Below are positions 48,092-58,725 of a stretch of 64,000 nt of DNA, one piece after another. Each line of letters starts with the position of its first letter. The stretch's first letter is position 1. The notes below the pieces were generated by a model, which worked only from the letters and a program-made list of their open reading frames with translations, was not told the DNA's origin and ran no database searches. Origin of the DNA: Meriones unguiculatus (Eukaryota; Chordata; Mammalia; Rodentia; Muridae); contig NC_083360.1 in the NCBI RefSeq assembly GCF_030254825.1, forward strand, positions 45,510,745 through 45,574,744, in the 5' to 3' direction. The position numbers and the translations under genes were made by a program.

Positions 48092-48660
48092 GAGACAATG
48101 CGAGCCTTCCTCTCTTAAAACTAGGAATGCTTTTTCGCTCAGGATGCGAGGCTAAGCACTGCACTCAGGGTCAGCCGCTTTGGACCCAGAGAAGAGCATG
48201 TCTGGTTGCATGCGGGTTGATGCCCCAGGTCCTGCCTCTGAGAAAAAGGTATCGGACGGGTCTGATGCTCTTTGGGTGGATGACACCTAAATGAACATCG
48301 GTACAAAGTCCCAATTTATTTCTAATATCAGAGATCAGACCTCTACTCTTGCCTGATGCGTCTAAAACAAAAAGGGGGAACTGTAGAGAGCTGCGGAATG
48401 CTATGCCTTAAAGATGGAGCTGGTTTCCGCCTTCCACCTTCCCGATGGTGAGTGCTCTCTGTCAGGAACAACTCCACATTTGGCTAAGGCCGAGGATCTG
48501 GCTTGCTTCCATGTATGTGGACCTATCTGCATTGCCCACGTGGCACGCCTGGGTTGGCTACCCAGAGGCTATTTAAGCTGTGGGCTGGCTTTCCCCAGGG
48601 TCCGAGGATTGTTCAAGGTTCCTGAATAAACTGCATTGAAAAAAAAAAAAGTGAAAAAAA
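48092..48660 (+). mobile_element. polyadenylated retrocopy of an ERV transcript 3' end
   Basis: 48092-48369 looks like the 3' end of an internal region of a class II (ERVK/IAP-like) rodent ERV. A polypurine tract (aaaaagggggaac, 48370-48381) leads directly into an LTR start at 48382 (tgtagagagctgcgg). The LTR has a TATA-like tatttaag at 48570-48577 and AATAAA at 48625-48630. Eight nt after the signal it passes straight into A12 (48639-48650) and more A. U5 and the LTR end are absent, so this is an R-terminated, polyadenylated RNA copied into DNA rather than a solo LTR. A 12-bp TSD flanks it. The family name is not certain. Confidence 0.8.
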
Positions 48661-48672
48661 AAAGAAAATAAT
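48661..48672. repeat. TSD of the ERV retrocopy, right copy
   Basis: aaagaaaataat immediately after the A-rich tail. Confidence 0.75.
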
Positions 48673-49139
48673 TCACTAAAAAAAAAAAAAATACACACGC
48701 ATCATCTCTATCTTTTCTTCAAGAGACTGTAAGTAAAAAAAAAATCTCAGCTCTAAAAAGACAAAGATTGCCACAAGAACAATAATTTATAGTAAAACTG
48801 CAAAAACCTTAGGATCCTGAATGGACAAACCCAGGTGATCCAAACCAAAACCCAAACTAAAAATACAATGTTACCTTCAATGAGTTTTAGGTTGTGGTGC
48901 TTACAGGCTTATAGCAAAGGCAGGCACAGTTCTCTCCTGGAGAACTGTTCCTTTTAACTCATGGTATACAAAATGGAAAGAAATATGGGACCATAAGTAA
49001 ATGCTGAAAGAAATGAAATTGAGCTTAAACAGATAACCAATACTTCTTATATCAGGATTATTTAGAACCTTAGTTACTATGTTAAACACAACAAACTTGG
49101 TGGTTCATTTTGAGTACAGAAAATTTAAAATAAAACCTC
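48673..49139. other. unassigned A-rich sequence
   Basis: Short A-runs at 48679-48691 and 48735-48745. No gene or clear repeat. Confidence 0.45.
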
Positions 49140-49203
49140 TGAGTAAGTTCTCATATATATTTTGATGACAGGCATTTCCCTAATGAGTAAACACTTGAAT
49201 ACT

Positions 49204-50909
49204 CTTTTAAAAATTCTTTATTAATTACACTTTATTCCCTTTTATTCCCCCCTGTGGTTCCCTCCCTCTTCCAGTCCCAATCCTTCCCTTTCTCCACCCT
49301 CTGCATGCATGCCCCTCCCCAAGTCCACTGATAGGGGAGGTTTTCTTTTCCTTCCTTCTGATCTTAGTCAATTAGGTCTCATCAGGAGTGGCTGCAGTGT
49401 CTCCTTCTGTGGCCTGGTAATGCTGCTTCCCCCTCTGGTAATTAAAGAGCAGGCCAATCAGTTCATGTCAGAGACAGTCCCTGTTCCTATTACTAGGGAA
49501 CCCACTTGGACACTGAATAGCCATGGGCTACATCTGTGCAGGGGTCTTAGATTATCTCCATGCATAGTTCTTGGTTGGAGTATCAGTCTCAGGAAAGACC
49601 CCTGTGCTCAGATTTTTTGGTTCTGTTGCTCTCCTTGTGGAGTTCCTGTCCTCTCCAGATCTTACTGTTTCCCACTTCTTTCCTAAGATTCCCTGCACTC
49701 TGTCCAAAGGTTGCCCATAAGTCTCAGCATCTGCATTGATAGTCTGCAGGGTAGAACCTTTCAGAGGTCCTCTGTGTCAGGCTTCTGACTTGTTCCCACT
49801 TTTCTCCTTCTTCTGATGTCCATCCTCTTTGCCTTTCTGGATAGGAATTGAACATTTTAGCAAGAGTCTTCTCTCTTCATTAGTTTCTTTAGGTGTACAG
49901 ATTTTAGTAGGTTTATCCTATATTATATGTCTATATGAGTGAGTATATACTGTGTGCATCTTTCTGCTTCTGGGATAGCTCACTCAGAATGATCTTTTCC
50001 AGATCCCACCATTTACCTGCAAATTTCATAATTTCCTTGCTTTTTATTGCTGAGTAATATTCCATTGTGTAGATATACTACAATTTGTGCATCCATTCCT
50101 CCACTGAGGGGCATCTGGGCTGTTTCTAGCTTCTGGCTATTACAAATAAGGCTGCTACAAACATGGTTGAGCAAATGTCCTTATTGTGTACTTGAGACTC
50201 TTTTGGGTATATGCCTAGGAGTGGTATGGCTGGATTTTGAGGAAGAGCTATTCCTAGTTTTCTGAGAAAGCACCAGATTGCTTTCCAGAGTGGTTGTACA
50301 AGTTTACATTCCCACCAGCAGTGGAGGAGGGTTCCACTTTCTCCACAACCTCTCCAGCATGTGTTGTCTCTTGAGTTTTTGATCTTAGCCATTCTGATGG
50401 GTGTAAGGTGAAATCTTAGTGTCATTTTGATTTGCATTTCCCTGATGGCTAATGAAGTTGAGCATTTTTTTAAGTGTTTCTCTGCCATTCTATGCTCCTT
50501 TATTGAGAATTCTCTGTTTAGCTCTGTACTCCATTTTTTAATTGGATTACTTGACTTTTTGCTGTTTAACTTCTTGAGCTCTTTATATATTCTGGATATT
50601 AGCCCTCTGTTAGATATAGGGTTGGTGAAGATCCTTTCCCAATGTGTAGGCAGTCGTTTTGTTTTGATGACGGTGTCCTTTGCTTTACAGAAGCTTTTAA
50701 GTTTCATGAGGTCCCATTTACTGATTGTTGATCTTAGAGCCTGTGCTGTTGGTGTTCTGTTTAGGAAGTTGTCTCCTGTGCCATTGAGTTCAAGGTTCTT
50801 CCCCACTTTTTCTTCGAAGTGGTTTAGTGTGTCTGGTTTTATGTTGAGGCCTTTGATCCACTTGGACTTTAGTTTTGTGCAGGTGAAAAGTATGGATCTA
50901 TTTGCACTT
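49204..50909 (-). mobile_element. L1: 5'-truncated younger L1 nested in the old L1
   Basis: About 1.7 kb. T-tail and 3' UTR at 49204-49935, then ORF2 C-terminal coding. A 226-codon open frame at 50126-50806 holds the KTKRLPTHWERI, FHLTPIRMAKIKNS and CWRGCGESGTLLHCWWEC segments. The 5' edge cuts ORF2 near the GVHPYFSP-equivalent region. TSD-like ttgaatact followed by T-rich sequence stands at 49195-49203 and 50910-50918. It has the least-broken ORF2 C-terminus of any L1 in the window. Confidence 0.88.
50126..50806 (-). pseudogene. partial L1 ORF2 C-terminal frame
   Basis: 226 codons without a stop, ending at a stop after IARS, the same residue at which the 8242 stop occurs in the full-length copy. 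The shared stop suggests both copies come from a lineage that already carried it, or that this codon is a mutation-prone CGA/TGG-type site. It contains the CX3CX8HX4C-like Cys-rich motif used in RNA binding. It has no promoter or start and is not functional. Confidence 0.85.
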
Positions 50910-52351
50910 TTGAATACTTTTTAAAGTACTTATTGGTGCTTTTATGTTTTTGCTTTTACTTTTTTTTTCCTTTTGAGAATTGCCTGTTCAATTCATTAGC
51001 CCATGTACTTTTTAGATTCTTTCCTTCTTTCTTTGTTTCTTTGTTTGTTTGTTCCTTTTTTTCTTTCTTTTGTGCATACTTATGCAGTTCCATTCATTAT
51101 TTTGTATCTTAGTCTTTTGTCTGATCTGTTGAGGGCCAACATTTTTGTTTCTACTCATGTGTCACATCCTCTGCTCTTGTTGCCCTTACTGTGAAGAAGC
51201 TTTTCAGTTTCATGTAATCAACTGATTGTCCTCTGTGCTATTGTATTCTTTTCAGAACTCCTGGTTATGTCTATCTCTAAAAAATGCTTTATCTATGGTT
51301 TTCTCTAGAAATTTCAATTTTTACATCATGAAATTCGATCCATTTTGAATTGATTTTTGGAAAGTGTGATAAAAATGTATTTAGCTTCATTCTCCAACAC
51401 ATAAAAAAATGAATTTTTTCCAGTACCATTAATTAAAGATATTGTTCTTTTCCCAAAGTATGCTTTTAACACCATTGTCCAAATTAGATGCCTGCAGCTC
51501 TATGGATTTTTGTCTGGGTCCTCTATTCTAACCTATTATTGTATATGTTGGTTTTAACTGAGACTTGCTTTGTGTTTAGATGTTTGGACAGTTTGGGAGG
51601 AATCTACTTGCAGTGCTAAGAAGAAAGGGTTACCCTTAGTGTTTGGGTGGAATATGCTTTAGATAACTGCTAGGTCTGTTTGATTTCTGGTGTCCTTACT
51701 TCAAGGCTTTCTGAGCTGAGTTCTAGTCCAAGTGATCTGCCTCTTGTTGAGTGTTGGGTGTTGAAGTTGCTTACTGTCCTTGGGATTAATCTGTTGTTTT
51801 ACATAGTATATATTTTAATGATATTGGGAGTGTTTGTGATTATAATTTTAGCATTATCATATACTCTTAGAGTACTGTTTTGTTGAGGAGTATGACATGA
51901 CCTTCATTATTGCTTATGACTAGTTTGGTTTGAAGTCTATTTTGTCAGATATTTAAATACCTACACCTGCTTCATGTTTAGACCCATTTGGACCTTTTAT
52001 TATCCTTTTGCCATAAGTTGGTACGTATTATTAATAATAAGGTATATTTCTAGGAGACAGCAAAAGATGAAACTTATTTTCTGATCTAATGTGCTAATCT
52101 TTTATCTAAAATGGAGGTAATTAACATCAGTTATTGTTTTTAAAATGTGGTAATTCCTGTCATTTTGTTGTTGCCTTTAACCTCTTTTGATTGATTGTCC
52201 TGATATTGTTCATATAGTACTTGTGACCTCTTGGTTATGTTTATGCTTCTCTTAAGAGAGCAATATTCCTTCCAGTATCCTGCATAGAGCTAGCTTGGTG
52301 GTCATAAACTCCTTTTATCTACTTTGTTTCTTCTTCAATTCTAGTAGATAG

Positions 52352-52830
52352 GTTTTTTTTCTTTTTTAAAAAGTTTTATTTTATTTTTATTAATTACAGT
52401 TTATTCATTTTGTATCCCAGCTGTAGCCCTGTCCCCATCCCCTCCCAATCCCACCCTCCCTCCCTCTTCTTCTCCTATTCCCCTCCCCCAGTCTAATGAT
52501 AGGGGAGGTCCTCCTCCCCTTCCATCTGACCTTAGCCTATCAGGTCTCATCGTTATTGGCTTCATTGTCTTCCTCTGTGGCTGCTGCCCCCTCAGGTGGA
52601 GGTGATCAAAGAGCTAACCCCTGAATTCATGTAAGAGACAGTCCCTGTTCCCATTACTAGGGAACCCACTTGGACACTGAGCTGCAGGGGTTCTCCATGA
52701 ATGGTCCTTGTTTGGAGTATTAGCCTCACAAAAGACCCCTATGTCCAGACTTTTTCGTTCTGTTGCTCATCAGGTCTTTCTGTCTCCCTCTTCTTTCGTA
52801 AGATTCCCTGCACTCTGCCCAAAGTTTGGT
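52352..52830 (-). mobile_element. L1: short L1 3' UTR insertion nested in the old L1
   Basis: T-rich tail, ttaattacagtttattcatt, CCCTCC block, gtctaatgataggggaggtc box, then 3' UTR to ctctgcccaaagtttg. It is flanked by gtagatag (52344-52351) and gtagacag (52831-52838), a likely 8-bp TSD with one change. The old L1 is continuous across it. Confidence 0.82.
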
Positions 52831-53159
52831 GTAGACAGTTTTGTTGGGAATAATGGTTTTGGCTGAGAGTTGTGATCTTTTAGAATTTGAAATAAATTTT
52901 ACCAGGCCCTTCGACCTTTAAACCCTTCTGAATCATCAGGTCTTATTCTAACGGGCTTGCCTTTAGAGGTGAGGACTTTTCTTTGTTGCGGAGTTCAATG
53001 CCCTTTCTTTATTCTGTGTTTTTAATGTTTCAACTACAATATGTTGCAGAAAGTTTCTTTTCTGGAGCTCTGTATGCCTCCTGTGCCTAGATGAACCTGA
53101 AGGCTTAGATTTTTCACCAAACCTACTTTATTTGGTTTTCTTAAACATCTTTACCTCCC

Positions 53160-53161
<2 letters not shown>

Positions 53162-53195
<34 letters not shown>
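53162..53195. repeat. (CA)n microsatellite
   Basis: About 16 CA units at the left edge of the LTR-like block. Confidence 0.95.
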
Positions 53196-53199
<4 letters not shown>

Positions 53200-53652
53200 A
53201 GGTAGGAGATTAGTAGGGAAAGTGGCTGTAGATGTCTTTTATCTACTTCCTGCAGATCAGAGTCGATGGATCTTTAGGGGATTACCAAACTCAGTTGTCA
53301 GGATACCTGCAGTCCAGTCCAAAGGCCAACAACAAGCAGCAACACAAAGTCAGTGAAAGCCTCAAGACTTAATTGGATTGCCCCAGGAAGTTCTCTGAAA
53401 CCCCTCTCTCTACAAAGTCACGTGGTGAAGCACAAAGATCAGCACAGTGATGTTGATTCAAAAAGTGATGCCTCTCTGTGTGTAGGCCTTTATATATGTC
53501 CTCTCCTCAGAGTCCACCCACAGATCTTCTCAGCTGGTCAAAGTCATGCCTCTTGCACATGAGAGATCACAGCAAAACATCATGTGCCCTCTCACAAGCC
53601 AACCTACAGTAAAACATCATATGCCCAGCTTGCAGCAAAACATCACATGACA
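53196..53652 (-). mobile_element. candidate solo LTR with TATA box and repeated motif
   Basis: Sits inside the old L1 ORF1 region, so it is an insertion. On the minus strand it holds three copies of a 20-nt motif (plus-strand 53570-53589, 53607-53626 and 53633-53652; core aaaacatcat/c). A TATA-type tatataaagg follows at about 53490-53499, then a leader-like region. This is the order of a U3 enhancer and promoter. I cannot name the family, and the exact ends and any TSD were not resolved. Confidence 0.45.
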
Positions 53653-54149
53653 AAATTCGTCCTCAAAGAAACTAGAAACTTCCATGTCAATGCACATTCC
53701 TTTATATGCATATAAAACATTTCTTTGATTTTATTGAAAATATTCTCTTTCCCTTCATTGTGGTATCCTTTTCCTTCTTCTGTGCCCATACTATTAAGAA
53801 TGGGTCTTTTCATGATGTCCCAAAGCTCTTCCACTTCCTGATCATAGACTTTGATAAATTTATTCTTGACCTATGGAGTGAACCAATTCCTCTACCTCTC
53901 TTCCAGCTATGATATTCTGTTTCTCACATAATCCATTCTGTTCATTGGGTTTTCCAGTGAGATTTTATTTTGGCTTACTTTAGTGTTCAATTTACAATCT
54001 TGTTTCAGTTTAGCTTTCCTTCAGCAAATCTACCTTTTTATTGGATTCTATTTTCTTATCCTATATTGACTTATTTATTTCAATCTTCTCCATGTCTTTG
54101 TCTTTTTAAAGCTGTTTGGACATATTTATAAGCCTTTTCTTTGATCTGT

Positions 54150-54355
54150 ATTTATTTCATGTGTATGTGTGTGAGGATGTGTATGTATCTGCATGCGTGC
54201 TAAGAGGAGCCTGCTGAAGTCAGAGGAGAGGCTTTGAGTCCCCTGAAACTAGAGTTAGAGACAGTAGTTAACAGCCATGTCAGTCCTGGGAGCCAAACCC
54301 AGGTTCTCTGCAAAAGTGGAAAGTGATTATAAACACAGAACCATTCCTCCAGTCA
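54150..54355 (-). mobile_element. B3/B2-type SINE
   Basis: On the minus strand: actggaggaatggttctgtg, tgcagagaacctgggtttgg, ggaggctctctgacttc-like body, then a TGTATG/CA-rich tail at 54150-54200. It separates two parts of the old L1. Confidence 0.65.
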
Positions 54356-54510
54356 TAGATTTCTTATTTTGAATTCTATATCTGAAAGTTTTGCAAGGTT
54401 GTTATCATTGATGTTCATTATAATGGAATTACTCATGTTTAGAGGCAAGATGGTGTCTTGGATTTTCCTTGGTTTTGTGGTAAGATTTTCACCTTTGGAG
54501 TTCGTTTAGT

Positions 54511-55049
54511 TTGAAGTGTGGGAATAATAATCTAGGGACTGCTTACCTGTCAGAGCCAGGAGCTAGGGAAAATATAGAGGTGAAGGAGGAGGCTTGGGGA
54601 TCCATTAACTGTTCCATACCAGCAGCTTGGTAAAGAGGGAAAGTGTGGGCCAATTGATCGGGACCTCACATTTTACAGCATGTAGATGGTATATAAACAC
54701 GTGAACAGACATTTCCTATCATTTGAATGATGTGTAAACTTGCAAACAAGACTTTTGTGATAGTAGTTAACAATGAATGAACAACCTGAAAAGACACAAG
54801 TCCAAGCCACAGACAAAGGGGCTTTCTACACTGGATGGGAGATGCTGAAGCCTGGAGGTCCAATAAATGGTTGCTGGCTTGGGTATTTTATAGGGATGCT
54901 GAGTCTCTCCCTTTTGCATATTGGTGGAGTCTAGATACTCTATTGTAGGGAATGAGTGAAGTCCTAAGTAAATGTGTGCTCTTGCCAGGAAAACAGCCAT
55001 GTCTAGGATCCAAATAAGAGTAACAAGCTTTCCACAGATGAAGCTCAGA
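54511..55049. other. unassigned sequence
   Basis: No gene recognised. Possibly the upstream part of the next LTR candidate. Confidence 0.35.
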
Positions 55050-55445
55050 GGGAAGCCTTTCTGTGGTCTGAATGACAGCGTGTACAGAAATCATTCACCA
55101 TCGCTTTCTCCACCAGTGTGTTTAGAGCCTGAGGAATGCTCCCCTTCAGAAACTGCTCCTGAAAACATTAGCAAACCCTCCTCCTTATTAGCTATATGCA
55201 ACAGCACCATCTCCTTGATCAGAATTATGTAGTAACTCTGCCTCCTTGCTCCATTGTATACAACTGCCCTGCAATCCGTCCCCATTCAATACTGTATAAT
55301 AAACATGCTGACCTTCTGGGATGCTGAGGCATCTCCATCAGAGTCCAGACCACCTGATCCTAGCTCCTCTGTGTCTGTGTATCTCTTATCTTTTCAGTGT
55401 TTGTTCTTTAGTTAGGTCCATCTCAGAAGTCACACGCAATACAGC
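55050..55445 (+). mobile_element. candidate ERV solo LTR
   Basis: Features in LTR order: a U3-like region, atactgtataataaacatgc at 55289-55308 (TATA-like sequence and AATAAA overlapping), then a pyrimidine-rich tctgtgtctgtgtatctctt region as in R/U5 of class II ERVs. No internal sequence and no clear TSD. I cannot name the family. Confidence 0.4.
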
Positions 55446-55459
55446 ACCCTAGTGATGAA

Positions 55460-55660
55460 GTTTCAGGCCAACCCTGTCTCAAACAAAAGAAAAAAAAAAA
55501 GCATCTTAAAACTGACATCAGAATTTGTCCTCTAACCACCATGCCTGTGCTCCACTTAGGCATGGGCACCCACATGTGCACCTACAAAAGGAGTGCATAC
55601 AAATGGAAAGAGTGTATATAAGTGCATGTGTGTGTGTGTGTGATCTTTAAACCAACAAAA
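55460..55660 (+). mobile_element. SINE debris: B1 3' end then B3-like tail
   Basis: 55464-55500 reads caggccaaccctgtctcaaac plus an A-run (end of a B1/B4). 55505-55660 reads atcagaatttgtcctctaacc and cacatgtgcacctac with a TG-rich tail (3' half of a B3/B4-type SINE). Confidence 0.5.
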
Positions 55661-56699
55661 TAATTTGTGGGCAGCCCCTTGAACTCACTTGTTAAGAAGT
55701 ACAAGATACTTCCCACAGCTGAACTTCTGGTCATGTACTCACTTCAGGGTTTTTTTTTTTTATAACATGGGATACATGGTGGCAACCTTGTTTGGAAATG
55801 GTTTAGGTGTTCTTAAGGGTGCTTGAGTCTTAGTCCTGGGCTGTTTTCTCTTCTCTTTCATCCTGACACAGTGTTAGAGGACCAGCCTATTACACTATTT
55901 CAACTGGAGAAGACTTGAGCATGTTGGATTCTGAGGGAGGAAGGCCCACCTTACTCCAAGAACTTGCTTTCAACAAGCTTCTATAGCAGGTGACAATTTA
56001 GCAGTATCATTGCACATTATTTTTTTTTCATATTCTGACAACAGGAAACAGTATTTTATACGGCAAGTGTCAATACCTATGAAGCACTTATCCTGAACAC
56101 ATTTGCTATTCTATAAGGTATAACCAGGCTTGTTGACCCACTCTTAAGAAAACCATAGGAAAGGCTCATGATAAAAATCCTTTATAATACTCTTACTAGG
56201 CCATTTGTTAGGTTATAAATTGTGTAAGAATCAGTGTGTCCTGAGCCCCGTTGGCTTCTGTCTGCTATGCCCACACTCAAGAACTGCTTTGTAGTTTCTG
56301 ATTCACTTTGTCATTGTCTGTTGTCAATATAGGGCATAGCATGGCCACTGCCGGAAGATAGTTGATTATTATCATATTTTGAGAAAATCTTTTTCCTGAT
56401 AAAAAATACTCGCTTCTGTTACTGTTCTTTGGGTCATTCGAAACTGAGGCTCTGTAGAAATGAGGGACTTACATGTGCAAACTGGAATGCTAGCTTGAGA
56501 TGTAATTGAAGACACATTTCTCCATGGACTGAAGTGTTTTGTTTAGAAATACATTTCCCATTATATTTTTTGCACATTTAATTTACTTTTTAGAAATAGT
56601 TCCTTTCATGGTTTTTCTCTTTTTGAAAAAAATTTAACAGTGTGAGAGAAGGACTGATGTGGTTTGGGTGTGGCTAAGTCAGTTTTGGCCCTCCAAGTT
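55661..56699. other. unassigned sequence
   Basis: AT-rich. Nothing recognised. Confidence 0.45.
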
Positions 56700-56769
56700 T
56701 TCATCGACTAGAATAATCATATCCTCTTGTACTGGAAACCATTTAGTTTTCTTTCAAAAAGTATGAAAG

Positions 56770-57320
56770 AGCTTGAATCTGCCATTTTCCTCAAACCTGG
56801 ATCCACCAGGAGTACAAATCTCAGACAACTCTTGGTACGCACACCCCGTAAACAGATGGGTGCCCACTTGTGAGGAGTTCTCCGTGACCGAGGTGATTTT
56901 GCCAAAGGGTGCTTGCCACCGTGTCTATTTTCTTCTGAGACAGACACGCGTGCTAGAGAATGGCGAGATCAGGATGTGTCCTAGAAAGAAAAGCCACTCA
57001 GCCAGGGGATGTCTGCTTTCGCCGTTCAGCCCCTCCTCTGGTCAACAGTGCTCCGCGTTACTGGTGCAAATTCAAGCGTGAAGCCAATTTTTATGCTCTA
57101 GATGGCAAAAAATGCAGGCAATTCTGAAGGGTTTCTCTCTCGTCCCCTGGCAGCTGGTATGTTTACACAGTGGGGATAAAAGGCCCGACATCTGTGTTTA
57201 CATTTCTACATTGCAGGGTCCCCCAAACCCACAGTTAGGACTCATTTATATCCAAGCACCTCTGCCCCAGAATTACAGCAGCAGAGGCTTTCAACTTCTC
57301 CTTCACAAAGGCTTTGATCT
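56770..57320. other. CpG-bearing unassigned block
   Basis: Unlike its surroundings, this stretch keeps at least a dozen CpGs (for example around 56838, 56885, 56925, 56948, 57018, 57052, 57140, 57187), has mixed base composition and shows no repeat I recognise. A short plus frame (102 codons, 56773-57081) and several others are open, but none is family-like. Conserved noncoding DNA or an unrecognised exon are possible. Confidence 0.3.
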
Positions 57321-57709
57321 CGCAGAAAATGGTCTTTGATGAGTTGTGATTGGAGTAGGAGGACTGGAAGGTTTTATACTTTCAGAGCTCCCTCTTCTCT
57401 CTCTACCCCCAACCATAAAGGAGCATGACCCAGACCTTCAAGTACCCAAACAAGCTTTCTATAAAATCTATTGTGTCATCAGAACAAAAGTTAGACTCAG
57501 GGGTGAACAAAGCAGTGAGTCTCAAAGGACTTGCCAGTTAATAAGCTTACAAATCCACTCTGGTCTCTAATTCCAGGTAGGTTAGACACTGTTGATTTCT
57601 TATTAGATGAGAAAATTCCAGAATCCAATGTAAACCCAAAGGGTGAGCCTAGAAATCTGTCTTTTTCACAAGATTCATCTTGGACACAGCATTAATTAAG
57701 CACAAAAGT

Positions 57710-58010
57710 TATGGCTAACGATTTGCCTCAGTTGGTAAAGTGTTTGTCCCACTAGCATAAGGACTGGAATTCAGATCCCCACGACCCACATACAAAGCTG
57801 GTTATTCCTGCTTGTGAATTTAATCCCAGTGCTGGGGAAGTATAGATGATCCTTGGGGCTTATTGTTGAGCCACTCTAGCCAAAGGTGAGCCCCGGCTCA
57901 ACAATTGAAAGACTCCATCTCAAAAACTAAGGTGAAATGACATCCTATGTGGACCTCTTGCCTTCCAGATGCAGTCTGATGGAAACACACCTTCAGGTAT
58001 AGGTGTACCC
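57710..58010 (+). mobile_element. composite tRNA-headed SINE with a B1-like middle
   Basis: cgatttgcctcagttggtaaag head, atcccagtgctggggaagtat and gaaagactccatctcaaaa (B1-like middle), then gacatcctatgtggacctct. Same architecture as 27027-27293. Old and diverged. Confidence 0.6.
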
Positions 58011-58725
58011 AGAAAAGATAGGGGCTTTTGAGTCTCAAGTTCGGGTGTACAGTATCTTTCAAGATACTATTGCCTTTAGGCATCCTCCAACCAGCAATAT
58101 GTTGATGAGATAAAGTTGTCTTCTTTCAATAATTGAATAGCTTACTGAAATGTTCCTCATCACATCATATTACTTTATACGTATAAAATGTGGCTAAGTA
58201 GTTCAGCAGATTAAATATAATTATTATTTAAAAACTATTTGGAGCTAATTAGAACAAAAGTTTAGAAACATGACTTTGGACCTGTCAAAGTTTCATTACC
58301 AACTTTATTGGCCATTATGGTTGCATCTCTAGTCTTTGTAGAAATTTTGTTGACGTAATTACAGATTCACATGGAATCATAAGAAACAATACAGTGGTGA
58401 TGCTTTTTTTTTTTTACATAACATTTGGTTTACCAAAGATAACATATTATTAAACAGTCATACAGTTTACAATCAAAAAATAGACTTTGCTGCAATCCAC
58501 ACATTTGATGAGGTTTCCCCAGTTTTGCTTATGTGCTTGTGTGTCTGGATAGTTTCGTTTACTTTTGTACTAGGTTGGAGGATGTACCACCAGAGGCAAG
58601 ATACTGAACAAACAGTTACACCAACACAAAAGATTCTTGGACTGCTCTGTTATAGCCACACCCTTCTCTTTTCTTTCTGTTATCCAAAGCCTTGGCAACC
58701 ACTAATTAGGTCTCTGTTTCTTCTT
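58011..58725. other. unassigned sequence
   Basis: AT-rich. No gene recognised. Confidence 0.45.

Larger units (their letters stand above)
49140..54510 (-). mobile_element. L1: old L1 hosting nested insertions
   Basis: Minus-strand old L1 present in pieces, in L1 3' to 5' order: 49140-49194 (ORF2 C-terminal, catttccctaatgag), 50910-52351 (rest of ORF2 through the endonuclease region), 52831-53120 and 53690-54150 (ORF1: attgaaaatattctctttccc, cttttcatgatgtccc) and 54360-54510 (ORF1 start and 5' region). It is interrupted by a younger L1 at 49204-50909, a second L1 at 52352-52830, an LTR-like block at 53196-53652 and a SINE at 54150-54355. The ORF2 3' end and 3' UTR of the old element are not visible left of 49140. 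Confidence 0.75.
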
